A stretch of DNA of 64,000 nucleotides, from the NCBI RefSeq assembly GCF_019711515.1, contig NZ_JAIGNO010000002.1:310001-374000 (forward strand). Direction: 5' to 3'. Shown piece by piece: positions 1 through 9,309 of this stretch. Numbering within the stretch: the first letter of the stretch is position 1; every line of letters starts with the position of its first letter. The DNA is from Qipengyuania qiaonensis (GTDB taxonomy: Bacteria > Pseudomonadota > Alphaproteobacteria > Sphingomonadales > Sphingomonadaceae). The translations under genes were made by a program, and so were the position numbers. The notes under the pieces are model-generated. The model saw only the letters and a list, made by a program, of their open reading frames with translations. It had not been told where the DNA came from and made no database searches.

Positions 1-1183
1 AATAGTCCGCACCGAGAAGGCCCGATTCTTCTGCGGTTACTGCGAGGAAGACGAGGCTGCGCTTGGCAGGTCCGGCCTTTGCATGCGCTTCGGCCAGCGC
101 GACCAGTGCCGCGGTGCCGGTCGCGTTGTCGACAGCGCCATTGCAGATGTCGTCGCCATCTGGCGCGGGCGTGCAGCGGCCGAGATGGTCCCAATGCGCA
201 GTGTGCATCACATATTCGTCGGCTCGCTCGCTGCCCGGCAGCATGCCGATCACGTTCTTGGAAGCGAAGGTACGGATGTCGTTGCGGAAATTCGTGGATG
301 CGGTGAGGCCGAGCGGTACGGCCTTGAAGTCTTTTTCACGCGCGGCAGCCATCAACTTGTCCAGATCCTGCCCCGCTGCAGCCATGATTTCGCCCGCCTT
401 TTCCTTCTGCACCCAGCCGTTCAGCTTGGTCATCGGGGGCGGGTTGTCCCCGCGCGCGGCATATGCTTGCGGGCCCGACCAGCTGCTTTCGACGACATTC
501 CAACCGTAACTCGCCGGGTCGGTATCGTGGATGATGATCGCGCCTGCCGCACCTTGGCGGCCGGCCTCCTCATATTTGTAGGTCCAGCGGCCGTAATAGG
601 TCATGGCCTTGCCGTTGAACGGGCCCTCCAGCGACTCGGTGCCGAAATCGGGGTCGTTGACGAGGATGACCGCGGTCTTGCCCGTCATGTCCAGACCTTC
701 GTAATCGTTCCAGCCTTTCTCCGGCGCATTGATGCCGTAGCCGACGAAAACCAGTTCGCTGTCTTCCAGGTTGGTCTCGACATCTTCGCGATAGCTGACG
801 CCCACCCAGTCCGTCGCATAAGTGAGCCGCATGTCTCCGCTCTCCCCGCCGGAGATCGTCAACGGGGCAAAGTCCTTGCCGGTAATCTCGACCAGCGGGA
901 CGTCCTGCACCCAGCTACCGTTATTGCCGGGTTCCAGACCTGCTTTCTCGAATTCCTCGATCAGGTAGGCGACAGTCTTTTCCTCGCCCGGCGTGCCCGG
1001 CGCACGGCCTTCGAACTCGTCCGAGGCCAAGCGCTCGGTAACGCGCTTCATCGTCTCTTTGGACAATGTTCCGTCGGCCACGTCGGGCAGATCGAGCGCA
1101 GCATCGGCACTCTCGGCATCCTGCCCCATCGAGCAGGCGGACAGCAGCAATGCCGCACCGGCGGCGATCGTAAAGCGTTTCAT
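1..1183 (-). CDS. M28 family zinc metallopeptidase, lipoprotein (3' part outside window)
   Basis: Secreted aminopeptidase-type M28 hydrolase; 394 codons are present and the C-terminus lies beyond base 1. The ATG at 1183 follows AGGGAGG-like sequence and opens a signal peptide with a lipobox ending LLLSAC at about residues 13-18, so it is probably a membrane-anchored periplasmic lipoprotein. The middle part (about residues 110-260) looks like the inserted protease-associated (PA) domain common in this group. The zinc site follows: a His-Trp-Asp segment (HTAHWDHLG, about 325), a bridging Asp (NGAVDNATG, about 350) and the catalytic/metal Glu pair (TAEESGLLG, about 380). It is divergent from glnE with about 105 bp between starts. 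Substrate specificity cannot be read from the sequence. Confidence 0.9.
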   Translation of the reverse strand, partial: MKRFTIAAGAALLLSACSMGQDAESADAALDLPDVADGTLSKETMKRVTERLASDEFEGRAPGTPGEEKTVAYLIEEFEKAGLEPGNNGSWVQDVPLVEITGKDFAPLTISGGESGDMRLTYATDWVGVSYREDVETNLEDSELVFVGYGINAPEKGWNDYEGLDMTGKTAVILVNDPDFGTESLEGPFNGKAMTYYGRWTYKYEEAGRQGAAGAIIIHDTDPASYGWNVVESSWSGPQAYAARGDNPPPMTKLNGWVQKEKAGEIMAAAGQDLDKLMAAAREKDFKAVPLGLTASTNFRNDIRTFASKNVIGMLPGSERADEYVMHTAHWDHLGRCTPAPDGDDICNGAVDNATGTAALVALAEAHAKAGPAKRSLVFLAVTAEESGLLGADY

Positions 1184-1288
1184 AAGGGAGGTCCCTCTTT
1201 TCTCGTCTGGCATCGGCGGGCTTCTTGTCAGCATGGCGGCGCGAGGGCAAGCTTGCGCGCCGGAACGCCACGCGGCAGGGAGCGGGCG

Positions 1289-3970
1289 ATGGCTGTCGAC
1301 TGGACCTCTGCCCTGCAGCGCGCGCGGGCGCACGCACCTTTTCTGGCACGCGCCCTGGAGCGACGACCGGGATTGGCTGAGATGTTGGATGCCGGGGACG
1401 GCGAAGCGGCGCTACTTAGGGCCAAGCGCGCGGAAGGCGATGACGTCGCTACGGCACTGCGGCGCCAACGCCTTGGCCTCGCATTGGTGCTGGCGATCGG
1501 CGATCTGGCCCAGGCGTTCGACCTTGAAAAGGTTATGCGCGAACTGTCGACCTTTGCCGATCGGTCCTTGCATGCGGCGATCGAGGCGGCGATCGCCAGG
1601 CGTGCGCCGGATGTCCACCCAGCGGGAATGATCGGGCTGGCGCTGGGCAAGCATGGCGCGGGCGAACTGAACTATTCGTCGGATATCGACCCGATCCTGC
1701 TCTACGATCCCGTGGCACTACCGCGTCGCGATCGCGACGAACCGGGCGAGGCAGCGCAACGCTATGCGCGCGAGGTTGTAAGGTTGCTGTCGGAAGTTAC
1801 GAGCGAAGGCTACGTCTTTCGGGTCGACTTGCGCCTGCGCCCGGCCTCGGAAGTCAGTCCGCTGGCCATCCCGCTCGACGCGGCGATTACGCATTACGAA
1901 AGTTCTGCTCTGGCGTGGGAGCGTGCGGCCTTTATTCGCGCCCGCGCCTGTGCAGGCGACATTGCGGCGGGCGAGGCGTTTCTCGACCATATCCGTCCCT
2001 TCGTCTGGCGTCGAAGTCTCGATTTCGGCGCGATCGACGAGGTGCGGCGTCTGACGCACCGGATCCGCGACGAACAACGCGGCCCGCCCGTTCCCGAACC
2101 CGGCTACAACCTGAAACTGGGTCGCGGAGGCATTCGCGAGATCGAGTTTTTCGGGCAGACGCACCAGCTGATTCACGGAGGGCGCGACCCTTCGCTGAGA
2201 GTTCGCGGGACACGCGCGGCGCTCGATGCGCTGGCTGCGACCGGGCGGATCTCGAAAGAGGACGCCAGGGCACTCGGCGACAGTTACGACGGTCTGCGCA
2301 CGATCGAGCACCGGCTGCAGATGGTCGGCGACAACCAGACTCATTCCTTGCCTGCCGGTGACGCGCTCGAGAATGTCGCGCGATTGCACGGCCTTTCCGA
2401 CGGTGCGGCACTGGTCGATCACGTCCGGAACCTCGCCCGGCCGGTCGCAGAGCGGTTCGACGCGCTGCTCGACGAGGATCGGATATCCGTTCCGAAGAAC
2501 GCACCGCATGTCGTGCCGGACGAGGGGGTGGCCCCCGCTGTGCCGGCCGAGCTGGCCGAACGGATCGTGGGCTGGACCGATGGTCAGTATCAGGCGCTGC
2601 GCAGCACGGCGGCGCTGGGTGCGTTCGAGGCGATACGCTCCGATCTCATCGCGTCCATTGCCGCCTCACCGGATCCGGGTGCGGCCGTGGTGCGCTGGGA
2701 AAGTCTCGTTTCGCGCTTGCCGAGCGCCATTAACCTGTTCCGCTTGCTCGAGGCGCGACCCGGCCTGTTTGCGCTGCTGGCCGATTGCCTGACGCTTGCA
2801 CCGCCTCTGGCCGACGACCTTGCCCGACGGCCCGATCTGCTCGACGCGTTGATCGATCGCCGCGCGCTGGACCTTCCCGGAAGCGTGGAGGAAATCGCCG
2901 TAAAGATGGGTCGGCGCGAGCGCGGCGACGATTACGAGATGCGGCTCGATCGATTGCGTGTCGTAACGGGCGAAACGCGCTTCGCTTTGGGCGTGCAACT
3001 GATCGAGGCGGCGCATGATCCGCTGGACATCGCTGTCGCCCTCTCGCGCACTGCCGAAGCGGCATTGCAGGTCGCGATAGACGCGGCGACCGAGGAGTTC
3101 GGGGCGAAGCATGGACGTATCCCGGGCAGCGAACTTGTCGTGCTTGGTCTCGGCCGGCTGGGCGGCGGGGCGCTCACTCATGCGTCCGATCTCGACATCA
3201 TCTATCTCTTCACCGGTACCCATGAGGGCGAATCCGATGGCGACCGCCCGCTTGGGGCAACGCTCTATTTCAATCGTCTCGCCCAGCGCGTCACAGCCGC
3301 GCTCAGCGTGCCGACGGCTCAAGGCGCTCTCTACGATGTCGATACGCGTCTGCGCCCGCAGGGAAATCAGGGGCCGATCGCGGTCAGCGTGGAGAGTTTT
3401 GCGCGGTATCAGCGCGAGGATGCCTGGACTTGGGAGCATATGGCGCTCACCCGCACACGGGTGCTGGTCGGCAGCAGGGCGGCTCGCGAAGAGGTGGATG
3501 AGATCGTGACGTCGATCCTGCGCCGGGAGCGTGATCGGGAGGCATTGCGGACCGACGTGCTGACAATGCGCAGCGATATGGCGGCGCACAAGCGGCCCAA
3601 GGGAACACTAGATGCCAAGCTGCTGCGTGGCGGCCTGATCGACATCGAATTCCTGGTTCACTTCCTCCAGCTTTGCCATCGCGAGGCGCAGACGCCCGAT
3701 CTTGGTGAGGCCATTGCATCGCTGGTCCAGGCTGGTCGCTTGCCTGCTGCCATCGCGGATGCGCACGGCTTGATGACGCGCCTGCTGGTCGGTACGCGAT
3801 TGCTCGCGCCCGACCTGGTGCGACCTCAACCCGCTGCTGCGGCATTGCTGGCGCGGCTGAGCGAGTGCGAGAATTACGGGCAATTGGTAAAGCGACTTGG
3901 ATCGGCGCGAGATGACGTCGCGATGGCGTGGCAGGAAAAATTCGGCGAAACTCTGGAGATGGACGAATGA
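1289..3970 (+). CDS. glnE: bifunctional glutamine synthetase adenylyltransferase / adenylyl-removing enzyme
   Basis: Controls glutamine synthetase by adding or removing AMP on its regulatory tyrosine in response to PII status. At 893 aa it fits the usual 900-950 aa. Two nucleotidyltransferase domains are visible: the N-terminal deadenylylase with GKHGAGELNYSSDID, and the C-terminal adenylylase with GLGRLGGGALTHASDLDI; both keep the G...D-x-D signature. The reading frame is open back to base 83, but that stretch is antisense to the M28 peptidase; the ATG at 1289 follows GGGAG and begins recognisable GlnE sequence. The stop overlaps the start of bcp (ATGA). gltB and gltD later in the window are the partner assimilation enzymes. 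Confidence 0.96.
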   Translation: MAVDWTSALQRARAHAPFLARALERRPGLAEMLDAGDGEAALLRAKRAEGDDVATALRRQRLGLALVLAIGDLAQAFDLEKVMRELSTFADRSLHAAIEAAIARRAPDVHPAGMIGLALGKHGAGELNYSSDIDPILLYDPVALPRRDRDEPGEAAQRYAREVVRLLSEVTSEGYVFRVDLRLRPASEVSPLAIPLDAAITHYESSALAWERAAFIRARACAGDIAAGEAFLDHIRPFVWRRSLDFGAIDEVRRLTHRIRDEQRGPPVPEPGYNLKLGRGGIREIEFFGQTHQLIHGGRDPSLRVRGTRAALDALAATGRISKEDARALGDSYDGLRTIEHRLQMVGDNQTHSLPAGDALENVARLHGLSDGAALVDHVRNLARPVAERFDALLDEDRISVPKNAPHVVPDEGVAPAVPAELAERIVGWTDGQYQALRSTAALGAFEAIRSDLIASIAASPDPGAAVVRWESLVSRLPSAINLFRLLEARPGLFALLADCLTLAPPLADDLARRPDLLDALIDRRALDLPGSVEEIAVKMGRRERGDDYEMRLDRLRVVTGETRFALGVQLIEAAHDPLDIAVALSRTAEAALQVAIDAATEEFGAKHGRIPGSELVVLGLGRLGGGALTHASDLDIIYLFTGTHEGESDGDRPLGATLYFNRLAQRVTAALSVPTAQGALYDVDTRLRPQGNQGPIAVSVESFARYQREDAWTWEHMALTRTRVLVGSRAAREEVDEIVTSILRRERDREALRTDVLTMRSDMAAHKRPKGTLDAKLLRGGLIDIEFLVHFLQLCHREAQTPDLGEAIASLVQAGRLPAAIADAHGLMTRLLVGTRLLAPDLVRPQPAAAALLARLSECENYGQLVKRLGSARDDVAMAWQEKFGETLEMDE

Positions 3971-4440
3971 CCAAGACATATGGCGAAGGCGATGCCTTTC
4001 CCGACTTCTCGATGGAAACGCCCGATGGCGGCACGATTTCAAAGGCAGACCTGAAGGGCGGCAAGGCCGTGCTGTTCTTCTATCCCAAGGACAACACCCC
4101 CGGTTGCACGACCGAGGCAAAAGATTTTTCCGAGCTCAAGGGAGAGTTCGACAAGGCCGGAGCGCGCCTGCTTGGCGTCAGCAAGGATTCGGCGAAGAAG
4201 CATCAAAACTTCATTGCCAAGCACGACCTCACTGTCGAGCTCGCGACCGATGCCGCGGAAAACGGGGTGTCGGACGAACTGGGCGTCTGGACCGAGAAGC
4301 AGATGTACGGGAAGACTTTCATGGGAATGGTGCGGTCGACTTACCTCCTTGGCGATGACGGCAAAATCCTGCGCGTCTGGCCGAAGGTGAAGGTCAAGGG
4401 CCACGCCCAAGAAGTGCTCGACGCTGCCCGCTCGACATGA
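3967..4440 (+). CDS. bcp: thioredoxin-dependent thiol peroxidase, BCP-type peroxiredoxin
   Basis: Cytosolic peroxiredoxin reducing hydrogen and organic peroxides; 157 aa, the normal BCP length. The peroxidatic cysteine is C47 in PGCTTEA, with the preceding YPKDNTP loop typical of AhpC/TSA proteins. Many BCPs carry a resolving cysteine five residues later; here that position is Lys and I see no second Cys, so this copy should work by a 1-Cys mechanism needing an external thiol. Start and stop both overlap neighbours in ATGA arrangements (glnE upstream, DUF455 downstream), which suggests one translationally coupled transcript. Confidence 0.95.
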   Translation: MTKTYGEGDAFPDFSMETPDGGTISKADLKGGKAVLFFYPKDNTPGCTTEAKDFSELKGEFDKAGARLLGVSKDSAKKHQNFIAKHDLTVELATDAAENGVSDELGVWTEKQMYGKTFMGMVRSTYLLGDDGKILRVWPKVKVKGHAQEVLDAARST

Positions 4441-5237
4441 CAGCGCCGCGCCGTAACGTCGCGAGCGTTATCCGCAGGGCGCTGCTGACCGGAGAAGCGA
4501 AGGGCAAGGCGTTCGCTGCACGGCAGGTGGCACGCGACTGGCGTCTCGGGCGGCTCGAATTCGTCTTCGATGTCGAGATGCCCGAGCGACCGGCCTGGCC
4601 GGCCAATCTCGAACTGCTACCGCCGGGCCGCATGAACAAGCGCGGCAAGATGGGCTCGGAACGCAATCGTATCGCGTTGTGGCATGCGCTCGCGCATATC
4701 GAATTCGTCGCCATCGATCTCGCGCTCGACATGGCGGGACGTTTCGGCGAATCGATGGGCGAGGACTTCGTTTCCGACTTTCTGGCGGTTGCTGCGGACG
4801 AGGCGATGCATTTCGCCTTGATTGCCCGAAAACTCGATTCGCTCGGCTCTTCCTATGGATCGTTGCCTGTGCACGACGGGTTGTGGAGCGCCGCGCAAGA
4901 CACGGCTCATGACGTCGCAGCAAGGCTTGCCGTTGTTCCGATGGTTCTCGAGGCGCGAGGGTTGGACGTCACACCGGCAACGCTGGAGCGCGTGCGGGCT
5001 CAAGGCGATGAAAACGGGGCGAAAATTCTCGAAAGAATCCTTGACGACGAGATTCGGCATGTCGCGGCAGGCTCCAAGCACTTTCATGCCCTTTGCGCCG
5101 TACGTGGCGAGAACCCACAGAAATCTTGGAAAAATCTGGTGCAGAGACACTTTTCGGGGCGCCTGAAGGGCCCTTTCAACGACTCAGCGCGTTTCGCAGG
5201 CGGCCTACCGCGCCACTATTATGCGAGTATTGCCTGA
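4437..5237 (+). CDS. DUF455 family ferritin-like protein
   Basis: 266 aa, recognisable as DUF455: a helical protein related to ferritin-like di-iron folds and distantly to MiaE-type tRNA hydroxylases. Candidate metal ligands lie in helices reading ALAHIEFVAIDLALD, VAADEAMHF and LDDEIRHVAAG, that is repeated E/D..E-x-x-H patterns at about residues 85, 120 and 205. Its reaction is unknown. The ATG overlaps the bcp stop by four bases, so it is probably cotranscribed with glnE and bcp; whether that reflects a redox role is inference. Family assignment is firm, function is not. Confidence 0.85.
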   Translation: MTAPRRNVASVIRRALLTGEAKGKAFAARQVARDWRLGRLEFVFDVEMPERPAWPANLELLPPGRMNKRGKMGSERNRIALWHALAHIEFVAIDLALDMAGRFGESMGEDFVSDFLAVAADEAMHFALIARKLDSLGSSYGSLPVHDGLWSAAQDTAHDVAARLAVVPMVLEARGLDVTPATLERVRAQGDENGAKILERILDDEIRHVAAGSKHFHALCAVRGENPQKSWKNLVQRHFSGRLKGPFNDSARFAGGLPRHYYASIA

Positions 5238-5377
5238 TTAACTTTTTCACCGATAACCCAAACTCACGAGACGCCGGGGGGTTCCGGCAGTGACAAATCA
5301 AGGGCGGAAACAGCACGGGACGCTGTATTCGCTAGGGATCGAACAGGCGCGCAACAGCGCCGGATGGACGGGTTAGC

Positions 5378-6058
5378 ATGATCACCAAGCGCAATACGCT
5401 TGCTCTCGCAATTGTGGCCGGTTTCGGCATCGCCGCAGCTCCGGCTCAGGCGCAGGAAACCAATGCAGCCGCCGCAGTCGGCGCGATCGATATGAGCAAG
5501 GTCGCTGCCCCGGCCCAGTCGGGAGACGACGCGCAGTTCAAGCAGCTTTTCGCGCAATGGGACAATCTGGACCGTTCGACGCCTCCTGCCGCAGTCGTCT
5601 CCGTGCCGTCGCGCATGCCGCTGAACGATACCAAGCTGACCAGCGACTTCGGCATGCGGACCCATCCCGTCCTGGGCGGCCGTCGCAACCACAAGGGCGT
5701 CGATCTCGCCGCGCCGATTGGCACGCCTATTTACGCCACTGCCGATGGTTATGTCAGCAAGGCGGAATGGTTCTCGAGTTACGGCAAATATGTTTCGATC
5801 GAACATGGTGCCAGCCTGCAGACGCGGTTCGCTCACATGTCGGATATTGCCGTGAAGGCGGGCAGCCGCGTCAAGAAGGGCGACCTTATCGGCTATGTCG
5901 GCTCGACCGGTCGCTCCACTGGCCCGCATCTTCACTATGAAGTCCGCATTGACGGCAAGGCCGTAAATCCGGTTCCCTATATGGTCGAATCGGAAGCGCA
6001 GCGGGCGTTCGCACTCGCGACAGGCAAGGGCGGGCAGGGTGACGGCGACGACAACTGA
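5378..6058 (+). CDS. M23 family (LytM-type) metallopeptidase, exported
   Basis: 226 aa with a Sec signal peptide ending near APAQAQ-ET (about residue 26). The C-terminal half is a LytM domain: HPVLGGRRNHKGVDLAAP supplies the first zinc His and Asp, the HMSD region follows, and HLHYEV supplies the last His pair; all needed ligands are present, so it may be an active peptidoglycan endopeptidase rather than a degenerate activator. It acts in the periplasm. About 140 bp separate it from DUF455, so it probably has its own promoter, and a strong hairpin follows the stop. Confidence 0.93.
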   Translation: MITKRNTLALAIVAGFGIAAAPAQAQETNAAAAVGAIDMSKVAAPAQSGDDAQFKQLFAQWDNLDRSTPPAAVVSVPSRMPLNDTKLTSDFGMRTHPVLGGRRNHKGVDLAAPIGTPIYATADGYVSKAEWFSSYGKYVSIEHGASLQTRFAHMSDIAVKAGSRVKKGDLIGYVGSTGRSTGPHLHYEVRIDGKAVNPVPYMVESEAQRAFALATGKGGQGDGDDN

Positions 6059-6074
6059 TCGTCAAGCCTTCCAG

Positions 6075-6120
6075 GCAAGAGAAAAGGCGGCAGGGGCGAT
6101 CCTGCCGCCTTTTCTCTTGC
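6075..6120. terminator. 20-bp perfect hairpin, likely bidirectional terminator
   Basis: Arms at 6075-6094 and 6101-6120 are exact reverse complements, with a 6-nt loop GGCGAT. The stem carries an A-rich run on one arm and a T-rich run on the other, as in bidirectional intrinsic terminators. It begins 17 bp after the M23 peptidase stop and precedes the acyl-CoA synthetase promoter region. Confidence 0.9.
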
Positions 6121-6208
6121 CCAAGCGTTAGGGTTGAGTAGGTTTCTTCTCGAAACTGGATGAATCCGCTCCTCGAGAAGCGGGCCCCGGAGAGGAGAGA
6201 GCCTACCC

Positions 6209-7756
6209 ATGCACCCTATCGCCCATGCGCAGACGCGCCCGGACCATCCCGCTATTGTCATGGCCGCCAGCGGCGAGACCGTGAGCTTCGGCGAGATGGA
6301 CGATTATGCCAACCGCTTCGCGCAGTTGCTGCGCGCGCGGGGGCTGAAGCGTGGCGATCCTTTCGCGGTGCTGATGGAGAACAACGCGCATTACCTGCAG
6401 GTCGTCTGGGGCTCGCAGCGTGCGGGCACGATGATGGTCCCGATATCGACCCGGCTGACTGCACCCGAAATCTGCTACATCCTCAAGGATGCGGGCGCGA
6501 AGTTCCTGCTCACGACTACAAAGTTTGCTCAGGTTATAGACGGCATCCGGAACGAGTGTAGTGAATTGCCGCTGCTGATCGTCGGCGGCTTTTGCGACGA
6601 GGACTACGAAGCGGCCCTCGCCTCTCAGTCCGCAGAGCCGATCGCCGACCAGGCGCCGGGGCAGTATATGCTCTATTCCTCGGGCACGACGGGCAGGCCA
6701 AAAGGCGTCAAACCTGCCCCGCCGCCCGACGAAGATGTTCAGGCAACCAACCCGCTGATGGGCCTCGCGATCATGGGCGCGGGCATGCCCGCCGACGGCA
6801 GCATGGTCTACCTTTCTCCCGCACCGCTCTATCACGCGGCCCCGCTCGGCTGGGGCACGACGGCGCAACGGCTCGGCGGTACCGTGGTGGTGATGGAGAA
6901 GTTCGAGCCCGAACATGCGCTGGAGACGATCGAGACGTACAAGGTGACCGACAGCCAGTGGGTGCCGACCCATTTCGTCCGCATGCTCAAGCTCGATCCC
7001 GAACTGCGGACGAAGTACGATCTGTCGAGCCACCAGCGCGCGCTACATGCCGCGGCACCCTGCCCCGTTCCGATCAAGCGGGAGATGATCGAATGGTGGG
7101 GGCCGATCATCAACGAGTATTACGCGGGTTCGGAAGGCATCGGCATGACGTTGATCAAGGCCGGGGACTGGCTCGATCATCCCGGTAGCGTCGGCAAGGC
7201 GATCCATGGCAAGCTGCATGTCTGCGGCCCGGATGGCGAGGAGATCCCGGCCGGCCAGGATGGCCTGTTGTTCTTCGAGAACGACCTTATCCCAACCTAT
7301 CACAACGACCCCGAGAAGACGCGCGAGGCCATGCATCCCAAGGGGTGGATGACGCTCGGCGATATCGGGCATGTGGACGAGGACGGTTATCTCTACCTTA
7401 CCGACCGCAAGAGCCACATGATCATCAGCGGCGGGGTCAACATCTACCCGCAGGAGATCGAGAACCTGCTGGTCACGCACGACAAGGTGATGGACGCAGC
7501 GGTGATCGGCGCGCCCTGCCCCGATTTCGGCGAGAAGGTGGTCGCGGTGGTCCAGCCGATGGACATGGCCGATGCCGGGGCGGCGCTCGAGGCGGAGCTG
7601 CGCGATTTCCTTGCCCCCAACCTGTCGAAGATCAAGATGCCCAAGCTGTTCGATTTCCGCGCGCAGCTGCCGCGCGAGGCGAACGGCAAGCTCTACAAGC
7701 GCGAACTGCGCGACGAGTATCTGGCGCAGGCCGAACACGCGACGGAGCGGGCATGA
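6209..7756 (+). CDS. AMP-binding acyl-CoA synthetase (ANL superfamily)
   Basis: Activates a carboxylic acid through an acyl-AMP intermediate to its CoA thioester; 515 aa. Visible motifs: the phosphate loop YSSGTTGRPKG at about residues 156-166, the aromatic-acidic segment EYYAGSEG, the adenosine-binding/hinge region GDIGHVDEDG...TDRKSHMIISGG, and the C-terminal lysine in PREANGKLYKREL. The substrate cannot be deduced. Its TGA overlaps the ATG of the P450 gene, suggesting a shared pathway in which a hydrocarbon or terpenoid is hydroxylated and its acid activated. Upstream AG-rich sequence at 6190-6200 acts as ribosome binding site. Confidence 0.92.
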   Translation: MHPIAHAQTRPDHPAIVMAASGETVSFGEMDDYANRFAQLLRARGLKRGDPFAVLMENNAHYLQVVWGSQRAGTMMVPISTRLTAPEICYILKDAGAKFLLTTTKFAQVIDGIRNECSELPLLIVGGFCDEDYEAALASQSAEPIADQAPGQYMLYSSGTTGRPKGVKPAPPPDEDVQATNPLMGLAIMGAGMPADGSMVYLSPAPLYHAAPLGWGTTAQRLGGTVVVMEKFEPEHALETIETYKVTDSQWVPTHFVRMLKLDPELRTKYDLSSHQRALHAAAPCPVPIKREMIEWWGPIINEYYAGSEGIGMTLIKAGDWLDHPGSVGKAIHGKLHVCGPDGEEIPAGQDGLLFFENDLIPTYHNDPEKTREAMHPKGWMTLGDIGHVDEDGYLYLTDRKSHMIISGGVNIYPQEIENLLVTHDKVMDAAVIGAPCPDFGEKVVAVVQPMDMADAGAALEAELRDFLAPNLSKIKMPKLFDFRAQLPREANGKLYKRELRDEYLAQAEHATERA

Positions 7757-9057
7757 TGGCGACGCAGGAGAAGCCCCGGCTCGATCCGGAAACGGCACGC
7801 CAGGTCATCTCGCCCGAAAGCTATGCCGAATGGGACGGCATTCTCGACACGTTCGACCGCTTGCGCGCGGAAGCGCCGGTGGCCTGGGTCGATGCGGACG
7901 ACGATGCCGTCCACCCGCCCTTCTGGCTGGTCACGCGCTATGACGACGTGATGCGCATGTCGAAGGACAACACCACCTTCCTCAACAACCCGCATTCCGT
8001 CGTCTTCAGCCTGACCGAGGGGATCGAGTTCGCCAAGGCGTTCAGCGGCGGCAGCGAGCACATGGTTGCCAGCCTCGTTACCTTCGATGCGCCGATCCAC
8101 ATGAAGTACCGCAAGCTGACGCAGGAATGGTTCATGCCCAAGAACCTGCGCGGCGTGGAAGACGATATCCGCGCCATCGCCAACGCCGCGGTCGACCGGC
8201 TGCTGGCCGGCGGCGAGGAGGCCGACTTCGTCAAGACCGTGTCCGCCCCCTATCCGCTGCATGTCGTGATGCAGATCCTGGGCGTGCCGGAGGCAGACGA
8301 GCCGCGCATGCTGATGCTCACCCAGCAGTTGTTCGGCGGCAGCGACGAAGACCTCAACCAGTCGGGCATGAAGGACCTCCCGCCAGAGGCGATCACCCAG
8401 CTGGTGGCGGGCGCGGTCAAGGACTTCGAGGCCTATTTCGCCAAGCTGACGGCGGAGCGCCGCGCCAACCCGACCGAGGACGTCGCCAGTACCATCGCCA
8501 ATGCCGTGATCGACGGCGAACCGCTGAACGATCGCGACATGATGGGCTATTACATCATCCTCGCCGCCGCCGGGCACGATACGACCAGCGCCAGCACGGC
8601 GGGCGCGATGCTGGCCCTGGCGCAGGACCCGGAGCAATGGGCCCGGGTGCGCGCGGACCGCAGCCTGCTGCCCGGCATCGTCGAGGAAGCCATCCGCTGG
8701 ACCACGCCGGTGCAGCACTTCATGCGCACCGCGGCCGAGGATACGGAGATCGGCGGCCAGCCCATCGCCAGGGGCGACTGGCTGATGATGAACTACGTCG
8801 CGGCCAATCACGATCCTTCGGTGTTCGACGATCCGCGCAAGTTCGACGCCGCGCGCAGCCCCAACCGCCACCTCGCCTTCGGCGCGGGCGCGCATCAGTG
8901 CCTCGGCCTGCATCTCGCGCGGCTGGAGATGCGCATCCTGTTCGAGACGCTGCTCGACCGGATCGCCACGGTCGAACTGGCCGGCGCACCGGCGCGCAGC
9001 AAGTCGACCTTCGTCGGCGGGCTCAAGACGCTGCCGCTGCGCTTCACGACGGCCTGA
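7753..9057 (+). CDS. cytochrome P450
   Basis: Soluble bacterial class-I type P450 of 434 aa, needing separate ferredoxin and reductase, neither of which is in the window. The I-helix oxygen-activation motif AGHDTT is at residues 273-278, an ExxR-type EEAIRW follows, and the heme loop FGAGAHQCLG carries the axial thiolate C383. Two in-frame ATGs (7753 and 7756) are possible; the first overlaps the synthetase stop (ATGATG). Coupled to the acyl-CoA synthetase, it probably acts on a lipid, steroid or terpenoid, but substrate class is inference. Confidence 0.94.
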   Translation: MMATQEKPRLDPETARQVISPESYAEWDGILDTFDRLRAEAPVAWVDADDDAVHPPFWLVTRYDDVMRMSKDNTTFLNNPHSVVFSLTEGIEFAKAFSGGSEHMVASLVTFDAPIHMKYRKLTQEWFMPKNLRGVEDDIRAIANAAVDRLLAGGEEADFVKTVSAPYPLHVVMQILGVPEADEPRMLMLTQQLFGGSDEDLNQSGMKDLPPEAITQLVAGAVKDFEAYFAKLTAERRANPTEDVASTIANAVIDGEPLNDRDMMGYYIILAAAGHDTTSASTAGAMLALAQDPEQWARVRADRSLLPGIVEEAIRWTTPVQHFMRTAAEDTEIGGQPIARGDWLMMNYVAANHDPSVFDDPRKFDAARSPNRHLAFGAGAHQCLGLHLARLEMRILFETLLDRIATVELAGAPARSKSTFVGGLKTLPLRFTTA

Positions 9058-9309
9058 TTAACGCGCCATCCGTTCAGCTTCGAGCGGCGAAGTCTGACAC
9101 ATGGACCGGGTGTTACACTGTCCAGGCGCAAAAAAGCCCGGCTTGCGCGAGCCGTGTGTGGGCATACGCCTGCGGTGGCGGAAGCGGGATTTCGGGATCG
9201 ACGGTATGAAAGAGCCGCTGCCGGATTAGCAGGCGCGCGGCATGTAGGAAAATCCGCTACTTGCGGCGCGACTCCGCTGCGCTAGAACGGGGCGCGAGGG
9301 AGCCGTTTC
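9058..9309. other. 252-bp spacer without a gene, left border of the accessory islet
   Basis: No coding sequence is supported. Around 9129-9148 an A6 run followed by GCCCGGCTTGCGCGAGCCG would form a short 5-bp hairpin with a U-tract if read on the minus strand, although no minus-strand gene ends here; it may be a remnant. The last bases contain AGGGAG (9297-9302), the ribosome binding site for the next gene. Confidence 0.5.

Noticed and set aside
83..1288. 402-codon N-terminal extension of glnE in the same open frame
   Set aside because: It runs antisense to the M28 peptidase, has no GlnE similarity, and ATG 1289 with GGGAG upstream gives the family start and length.
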